Below are positions 59,612 to 64,000 of a DNA stretch of 64,000 nucleotides, one piece after another (position 1 is the first letter of the stretch; each line of letters opens with the position of its first letter). Origin of the DNA: Aminomonas paucivorans DSM 12260. Its GTDB lineage: Bacteria; Synergistota; Synergistia; Synergistales; Synergistaceae. Under the pieces are notes generated by a model. The model did no database searches and was not told the origin of the DNA. It saw nothing but the letters and a program-made list of their open reading frames with translations. Where the stretch lies: assembly GCF_000165795.1 (NCBI RefSeq), contig NZ_CM001022.1, forward strand, positions 310,001 to 374,000, given 5' to 3'. The translations under genes were made by a program, and so were the position numbers.

Positions 59612-61033
59612 ATGAGAGGCATGGTACGCGCCCTGCTGGGGGTGCTTCTGGGAGCGGTCCTGGCCTCGGGGGCCTTCGGGGAGGAGCCCGTGGTCCTGCG
59701 GATGGGGGCCTTCGACGGGAACCTCATCGAGGTGGGGCAGGGACTGGCCCAGGGGGAGGATCTGTGGGTCCCCGTGGGGGTCCTGCGTCGTCTGGGGGCG
59801 AACGTGGCTACCGACGACCCCGCGAGACGGGTCTGGGTGGAGCCCGGGACGAACCTGTCGTTGCCCGAGGGGGTCGTCCTTCCCCCCGGAGAGGGGCTGC
59901 GGCTCAACGCCCGGGCCAAGTCGGTCAGCGGGGATCTGTACCTGCGGGTCCGGGGCTGGGAGCGGGCCCTGGGGGTCCGGGGGGACCGGGGGGACGACGG
60001 GTCCTGGACCCTGCGTCGCCTGGAGGGTCCCGGAGACCTGCCGGAGGCCTCCCTTCCCCTGTCCTTCGATCGGACCGCCCTGCCGGAGCGCTTCCTGTTG
60101 GCCTGGGATCCGGTCTTCCGGGTGAACCCGGACCAGGATCCGGAGTTCCCCCAGGGGCTCGACGTGATCTCCCCCTCCTGGTTCGTGGTGCAGCCCGACG
60201 GGGAGGTGGAGAACAACGGCTCCGTCGCCTACGTGCGGGGGGCCCACCTTCGGGGGGCCCAGGTGTGGGCCCTGGTGCACAACGGTTTCAAAGCCGACCG
60301 GACCCGCGTCTTCCTGAACGACCCCCGGGCGGTGGCCCGGACGGTGGCCCGGCTGGCGGCCTACGTGGAGCTGCTGGACCTGGACGGGATCAACCTGGAC
60401 TTCGAGAACATCGCCGACCAGGACCGGGACGCCTACACTGCCTTCGTGGGGCGGGTGGCGGAGGCGCTGCACCGCCAGGGCCGGAAGGTCTCCGTGGACG
60501 TGACGGTGCTCTCCAACAAGCCCTACTGGTCCACCTGCTACGACCGGAAGGCCCTGGGGGAGCTGGTGGACTACGTCATGGTGATGACCTACGACGAGCA
60601 CTGGCGCACCAGCCCCCGGGCGGGGTCCGTGGCCTCCCTGCCCTGGGTGGAGCGGGGGGTGCAGTCCCTCCTGCAGCTGGTGCCGGCGAACAAGGTGCTC
60701 CTGGGGGTGCCCTTCTACACCCGGGAGTGGGAGGAGACCCCCCGGGGAGGAGGGGTTTCGGTGCGTTCCAAGGCCCTCTCCATGGCTTCGGCGGACCAGC
60801 GGATCGCGGAGAACGGGGCCCCGGTGGTGTGGCTTCCCTCGGCGGGGCAGCATTACGCGGAATACCGCAAGGGGGGGCGCCGCTACCGCATCTGGCTGGA
60901 AAACGAGCAGTCCCTGGAGCTGAAGACCTCCCTGGTGCGTCGCTACGGCCTGGCGGGGGTGGCGGCCTGGCGCAAGGGCTTCGAGAAGCCCACGGTGTGG
61001 CCGGTGCTCCACCGGAACGTGAAGGGGCTCTAG
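59612..61033 (+). CDS. Exported glycoside hydrolase family 18-like protein
   Basis: A 473-residue secreted protein. Signal peptide (MVRALLGVLLGAVLASGAFG, then EEP); residues ~25-95 resemble a copper-amine-oxidase-N/stalk-like domain (DLWVPVGVLRRLGANVATDDPARRVWV), and ~150-470 form a GH18 TIM barrel: LDVISPSWFVV, VWALVHN, LDLDGINLDFENI with the catalytic D-x-D-x-E, YVMVMTYDEHW and KVLLGVPFYTREW. This set is like the YaaH/SleL spore-cortex and cell-wall glucosaminidases, so it probably acts on peptidoglycan. AAAGGAAG 7 bases upstream decides the ATG at 59612 over a GTG at 59582. Confidence 0.88.
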   Translation: MRGMVRALLGVLLGAVLASGAFGEEPVVLRMGAFDGNLIEVGQGLAQGEDLWVPVGVLRRLGANVATDDPARRVWVEPGTNLSLPEGVVLPPGEGLRLNARAKSVSGDLYLRVRGWERALGVRGDRGDDGSWTLRRLEGPGDLPEASLPLSFDRTALPERFLLAWDPVFRVNPDQDPEFPQGLDVISPSWFVVQPDGEVENNGSVAYVRGAHLRGAQVWALVHNGFKADRTRVFLNDPRAVARTVARLAAYVELLDLDGINLDFENIADQDRDAYTAFVGRVAEALHRQGRKVSVDVTVLSNKPYWSTCYDRKALGELVDYVMVMTYDEHWRTSPRAGSVASLPWVERGVQSLLQLVPANKVLLGVPFYTREWEETPRGGGVSVRSKALSMASADQRIAENGAPVVWLPSAGQHYAEYRKGGRRYRIWLENEQSLELKTSLVRRYGLAGVAAWRKGFEKPTVWPVLHRNVKGL

Positions 61034-61059
61034 GGGAGAGGATCCGCGCGGGGGGCGTC

Positions 61060-61076
61060 CGAGGGGGCGCCCCTCG
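61060..61076. terminator. Hairpin between convergent genes
   Basis: A 7-bp stem (61060-61066 with 61070-61076, 3-base loop) lies between the GH18 gene and the leftward hydrolase gene. No T run, so its role is uncertain. Confidence 0.4.
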
Positions 61077-61082
61077 CCTCGT

Positions 61083-61958
61083 TCAGAGCGCCTCCGCCAG
61101 GGGGAGGAGGCGCTCTTCCAGGACCCGGCCGAAGGCCTCCGGTTCCTCGAAGAAGGGGAAATGCCCCGAGGCCCGGAAGGGGATCCAGTCCTTCCGGGGG
61201 GCCTCCAGGTCCCGAAGCCAGCGGTGCGCCAGTCCCGGAGGGGTCACCAGGTCGTGGAGTCCCTGGGCCAGCAGGACCGGCACGGGCAGGCGGCGCACCG
61301 AAGCCACCGGAGGGCCCTGGAAGCGGAAGTGCCGGGCGGAGAACCAGGCTCCCCGGAGGAGCCCCGGCAGGTCCCGAAGCCGGTAGGTCCGGGAGGCGGC
61401 GAAGGCCTTCCAGAGGAGCAGGGGGGTGGACCGGCGGTGGAACACCCCCCCGAAGCGCAGCAGGTGTCCGTAGAGGTCCCCGGTCCTTCGGGGAAGCCGC
61501 AGCCCCCGGGAGGCCAGGAAGGCCCTCTGGGTTCTCCGGGCCCGGGGGTCGTCCACCACTTGTCCCACCCCCAGCAGGGCCGAGAAGGGTTCCGGGTCCC
61601 GCAGGATCATCCCTACCCCCAGCTCGCTCCCCCAGGAATGGCCCAGAAGAGCTACCTTACGTCCCCCGAAGTCGCTTCCCAGACGGCGGGCCACCTCCAC
61701 CCCGTCCTCCGCCAGGCGGCGAGGACACAGGGTCTCCGGGGGCACCCGGGGAGACCAGGAGCGCCCCGCCCCCCGCTGGTCCCAGTGGGCCACCAGGAAC
61801 CGGGCCTCCATCTCCCGGGGGAAGCCCCCGGCAAGACAGCTCAGGGGTCTTCCGGGACCCCCGTGGAGCACCAGCAGGGGAGGCCCCTGGGGGTTGCCCC
61901 TCAGGAGGACGTGCTGGTCGATCCCTCCGATCTCCCAGCGGACCCAACGGGAGATCAC
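61083..61958 (-). CDS. Alpha/beta hydrolase, proline iminopeptidase-like
   Basis: A 291-residue alpha/beta-hydrolase of the S33 (proline iminopeptidase) type. The oxyanion motif LVLHGGPG, the AHWDQRGAGRS block, the nucleophile elbow LLGHSWGSELG (Ser nucleophile), the late Asp in AQGLHDLVTPP and His in RASGHFPFFEEP complete the triad. It should cut N-terminal proline from peptides or hydrolyse a related amide or ester. The start is uncertain: I use a GTG at 61958, because the ATG at 61985 has no ribosome site and lies in the probable BirA operator; using it would add nine residues. It is divergent from bioY. Confidence 0.85.
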   Translation of the reverse strand: MISRWVRWEIGGIDQHVLLRGNPQGPPLLVLHGGPGRPLSCLAGGFPREMEARFLVAHWDQRGAGRSWSPRVPPETLCPRRLAEDGVEVARRLGSDFGGRKVALLGHSWGSELGVGMILRDPEPFSALLGVGQVVDDPRARRTQRAFLASRGLRLPRRTGDLYGHLLRFGGVFHRRSTPLLLWKAFAASRTYRLRDLPGLLRGAWFSARHFRFQGPPVASVRRLPVPVLLAQGLHDLVTPPGLAHRWLRDLEAPRKDWIPFRASGHFPFFEEPEAFGRVLEERLLPLAEAL

Positions 61959-61974
61959 GCCCCGGGTACCCCAC

Positions 61975-62005
61975 GTGTCAACCATTCAAAAAAAATCATT
62001 GACAT
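61975..62005. promoter_or_regulatory. Candidate BirA operator of the biotin operon
   Basis: A perfect inverted repeat, TGTCAA at 61976-61981 and TTGACA at 61999-62004, is separated by a 17-base A-rich spacer; the left arm extends to TGTCAACC. This matches the form of BirA sites (TGTnAACC, AT-rich spacer, GGTTnACA), although the right arm reads CATTGACA. The right arm is also the -35 box of the bioY promoter. Confidence 0.62.
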
Positions 62006-62027
62006 AACGCCCCCTCGGAGGTACGGT
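61999..62027 (+). promoter_or_regulatory. Promoter of bioY-bioB-bioD
   Basis: A perfect TTGACA (61999-62004) and TACGGT (62022-62027) are 17 bases apart. The ATG of bioY is 31 bases further. Overlap with the inverted repeat implies repression by steric blocking. Confidence 0.65.
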
Positions 62028-62057
62028 CCCCGCATCTCGTTGTCGGAGGTGGGATCC

Positions 62058-62636
62058 ATGGAGATCAGAGAGCCGGTCCCCGTTTCGCCGGTTCCCGCAG
62101 GTTCGGCCACCCGGTTCTGGGTGCGGGCGGGGCTTTTCGCCGCCCTGACGGCGGTAGGGGCGTTCCTGCGGGTGCCCCTGCCCTTCGTTCCCTTCACCCT
62201 GCAGTACTTTTTCTGCGCCCTGGCGGGGTTCCTGCTGGGGGCCAAGGGGGGCTTCGCTTCCCAGGGGATCTACCTGGCCCTGGGGCTGGCGGGGCTGCCC
62301 GTGTTCACCGCCGGGGGCGGCCCCGCCTACGTGTTCCAGCCCTCCTTCGGCTATCTCCTGGGTTTTCTGGCCGCCGCCCCCCTGGTGGGATGCCTTGCCC
62401 GGGGTCCCCTGACCCTCCTGAAGGCCTACGGGGTTGCCCTGGCGGGGGTGCTGGGGGTCTACGCCCTGGGGGTGCCCTGGCTTTGGGGGGTCTTCAACCT
62501 CCACCTGGGGGATCCCCGGACGGTGCGCTGGGCGGTCACCTACGGCTTTCTGGCTCCCCTGGGGGGAGACCTGGTGCTCTGCGGCCTCATCGCCCTGGGG
62601 GCGGTGCGGCTGCGGCGGCTGGGGGTCTTCCGATGA
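62058..62636 (+). CDS. bioY: Biotin transporter substrate-binding subunit BioY
   Basis: The S-component that captures biotin for an ECF-type or stand-alone uptake system. The 192-residue protein has six membrane segments. Signature blocks are VGAFLRVPLPFVPFTLQYFFCALAGFLLGAKGGFASQGIYLALGLAGLPVF, GGGPAYVFQPSFGYLLGFLAAAPLVG and the C-terminal YGFLAPLGGDLVLCG. It starts at the ATG at 62058 behind GGAGGT, and its TGA overlaps the bioB ATG. No bioM/bioN energy genes are near. Probably repressed by BirA through the site upstream. Confidence 0.94.
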   Translation: MEIREPVPVSPVPAGSATRFWVRAGLFAALTAVGAFLRVPLPFVPFTLQYFFCALAGFLLGAKGGFASQGIYLALGLAGLPVFTAGGGPAYVFQPSFGYLLGFLAAAPLVGCLARGPLTLLKAYGVALAGVLGVYALGVPWLWGVFNLHLGDPRTVRWAVTYGFLAPLGGDLVLCGLIALGAVRLRRLGVFR

Positions 62637-63598
62637 GCCCCGGGGAGGTCCGCTCCCTGGTGGATCGGGTCGTCTCCCGGGGGGAGGGGGTCTGTCGGGA
62701 GGAGGCCCTGGCGCTTCGGGACGCTCCCCTCCCGGATCTGCTGGAGGGGGCTTCCCGGATCCGGGAGGCCTTCTCGGGGCGGACTCTCCAGCTCTGCGCC
62801 ATCGTCCCCTTTGCCTCCGGGGCCTGCGGGGAGGACTGCGCCTTCTGCGCCCAGTCCGCCCGCTGGAACACCCGGTGCGTCCCCCGACGGATGGAGGACG
62901 AGGAGGTGCTGGCGGCGGCCCGGCGGGCTCGGAGCCGGGGGGCCCGGTTCTTCTCCCTGGTGGTCTCCGGCCGGGTCCCGGAGGAGGGACTGTTCCGTCG
63001 GATGGTGTCCCTGATCCGGCGGCTTCGGAAGGAGACGGACCTGCACCTGTGCGCCTCCCCGGGGCTGGTGGACGAGGCTCAGGCCCGGGAGCTGGCGGAG
63101 GCGGGGCTTCGGCGGCTTCACGGCAACCTGGAGACGGGGCCCGGGTTCTTCCCCCGGGTCTGCACCACCCACCGGTTCGAAGACAAGCTCCGTTCCCTGG
63201 CGGCGGCCCGGGCGGCGGGGCTGGAGGTGTGCTCCGGGGGGCTTTTGGGGATGGGGGAGGGGTGGGAGGACCGGGTAGACCTGGCCCTGGCGGTGCGGGA
63301 GGCCGGGGCGGTCTCCGTGCCCCTGAACGTGCTGGTGCCCCTCCCCGGCACGCCCCTGGAGAGCCGCCCCTCCCTGGAGCCGGGAGAGTTCCTGCGCGTC
63401 GCCTCGGTCTTCCGGTTCGTGCTGCCCCGAGCGCGGATCCGCTTCGCCGGGGGACGGGCCCGGGTGGGATCGGACCAGGAGGCGGCCCTCCTGGGGCCCG
63501 TGGACGGGGTGCTGGCGGGGGACTACCTCACCACCCCCGGGCCGGGGTGGGAACAGGACCGACAGCTCTTCGCCCGGCTGGGACGGGAGGTGGGGTGA
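62633..63598 (+). CDS. bioB: Biotin synthase (radical SAM)
   Basis: Inserts sulfur into dethiobiotin to make biotin. The 321-residue protein has the radical-SAM motif C65-x3-C69-x2-C72 (ACGEDCAFCAQSA, with the CAQS that is typical of BioB). ARFFSLVVSGR, HLCASPGLV, LRRLHGNLET, TTHRFEDKLRSLAAARAAGLEVCSGGLLGMGE and the PLNVLVPLPGTPLE block follow in family order. Cys residues in LCASPG and EVCSGG are candidates for the second iron-sulfur cluster. It starts at an ATG at 62633 within the end of bioY and overlaps bioD by one base (TGATG), so all three are coupled. Confidence 0.92.
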   Translation: MSPGEVRSLVDRVVSRGEGVCREEALALRDAPLPDLLEGASRIREAFSGRTLQLCAIVPFASGACGEDCAFCAQSARWNTRCVPRRMEDEEVLAAARRARSRGARFFSLVVSGRVPEEGLFRRMVSLIRRLRKETDLHLCASPGLVDEAQARELAEAGLRRLHGNLETGPGFFPRVCTTHRFEDKLRSLAAARAAGLEVCSGGLLGMGEGWEDRVDLALAVREAGAVSVPLNVLVPLPGTPLESRPSLEPGEFLRVASVFRFVLPRARIRFAGGRARVGSDQEAALLGPVDGVLAGDYLTTPGPGWEQDRQLFARLGREVG

Positions 63599-64000
63599 TG
63601 GGGCGGGCCTTCTGGGTGCTGGGAACGGGCACCGACGTGGGGAAGACCTTCGTTTCGGGCTTTCTGGTGGCGGGGCTGCGTCGCCGGGGCCGGGAGGCGG
63701 GGTACTACAAGCCCGTGGCCAGCGGGGGGGTGCGCACCCCGGGGGGCCTGGCGGCCGCCGACGCCCTCTGGGCGGCGGAAGCCTCGGGGCTGGGGGACGA
63801 CCCCGTCTCCCTGGGGGGGTGCGTCTACGAGACCCCCGTCTCCCCCCACCTGGCGGCGCGGCTGGAGGGGCGCCCCGTGGACCGGGGGCGCATGGACGAG
63901 GAACTGGCCCGGTGGCGGACGATCCGGGATCCCCTGGTGGTGGAGGGGGCGGGGGGGCTGGCGGTGCCCCTGGACGACCGGGGCACCCTGATGGCGGACC
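63598..64000 (+). CDS. bioD: Dethiobiotin synthetase BioD, partial at the right edge
   Basis: ATP-dependent carboxylase that closes the ureido ring of dethiobiotin from DAPA. The frame is open from the ATG at 63598 (TGATG overlap with bioB) to the last base, giving 134 codons; about 90-110 residues are missing. Visible motifs are the P-loop GTGTDVGKT at 9-17, YYKPVASGG with the substrate Lys around residue 37, and LVVEGAGGLAVPLDD, the Walker-B-like segment with the substrate Glu. bioA/bioF/bioW are not seen, so the source of DAPA is unknown. Confidence 0.94.
   Translation, partial: MGRAFWVLGTGTDVGKTFVSGFLVAGLRRRGREAGYYKPVASGGVRTPGGLAAADALWAAEASGLGDDPVSLGGCVYETPVSPHLAARLEGRPVDRGRMDEELARWRTIRDPLVVEGAGGLAVPLDDRGTLMAD

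Overview
This is 64 kb of very GC-rich (roughly 70%) bacterial chromosome, densely packed with genes on both strands. No rRNA, tRNA, insertion sequence or CRISPR repeat array is visible. The gene content fits an anaerobic, amino-acid-fermenting diderm, most likely a member of the Synergistota (inference from gene content and GC, not proven). It includes amino-acid-degrading enzymes (glutamate dehydrogenase, one-chain iron-sulfur serine dehydratase, saccharopine dehydrogenase, two M20 amidohydrolases, a GcvP-like decarboxylase pair). It also has sodium-dependent membrane proteins (NhaC, a Na+-decarboxylase beta subunit) and no respiratory oxidases.

Layout. 1-2.0 kb: the end of a lower-GC type I-B cas operon (cas6, cas8b) leaving the window on the left. 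2.2-10.5 kb: zinc-ribbon protein, secreted cyclophilin, GyrI-like protein, MFS transporter, lone pseudopilin GspG, MprF and a compact molybdopterin oxidoreductase. 10.7-14 kb: an unknown gene and a tandem pair of M20 amidohydrolases. 14.1-18.9 kb: an NapH-like membrane ferredoxin, an HDOD protein and a PAS-GGDEF-HD-GYP protein. 18.9-21.7 kb: Trk potassium uptake (trkA-trkH). 22.3-26.7 kb: a GntR-controlled module with saccharopine dehydrogenase, an amino-acid-binding protein and a metallo-beta-lactamase-fold enzyme. 26.8-34 kb: a PAS-GGDEF protein, YbaK, a nitroreductase, then a partner-switching set (PP2C phosphatase, STAS antagonist, HATPase kinase) with a chemoreceptor gene inside it. 34-38.6 kb: RNase HI-like protein, EamA exporter, serine dehydratase and NhaC.

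38.7-45.4 kb is the most unusual part. A five-gene operon (SDR, GcvPA-like, GcvPB-like, SDR, ATP-NAD/AcoX-type kinase) lies divergent to its own GntR regulator. The GcvPB-like protein keeps the PLP lysine but departs from normal glycine decarboxylase at nearly every other active-site signature, and no gcvT or gcvH is nearby. It looks like a repurposed decarboxylase pathway.

45.5-56 kb: MFS and EamA transporters, two Gate-domain membrane proteins, a PAS-GGDEF-EAL protein, a phosphoesterase, cardiolipin synthase and gdhA. 56-64 kb: a secreted unknown protein, an orphan OadB, a hairpin-rich AT-rich leader before a TerC-family gene, a GH18 protein, an alpha/beta hydrolase, and a bioY-bioB-bioD operon behind a probable BirA operator; bioD runs off the right edge.

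The catabolic modules are paired with local GntR regulators, and the two candidate GntR operators share a TTGGnATCCnA core. Convergent gene pairs are usually separated by strong GC hairpins.
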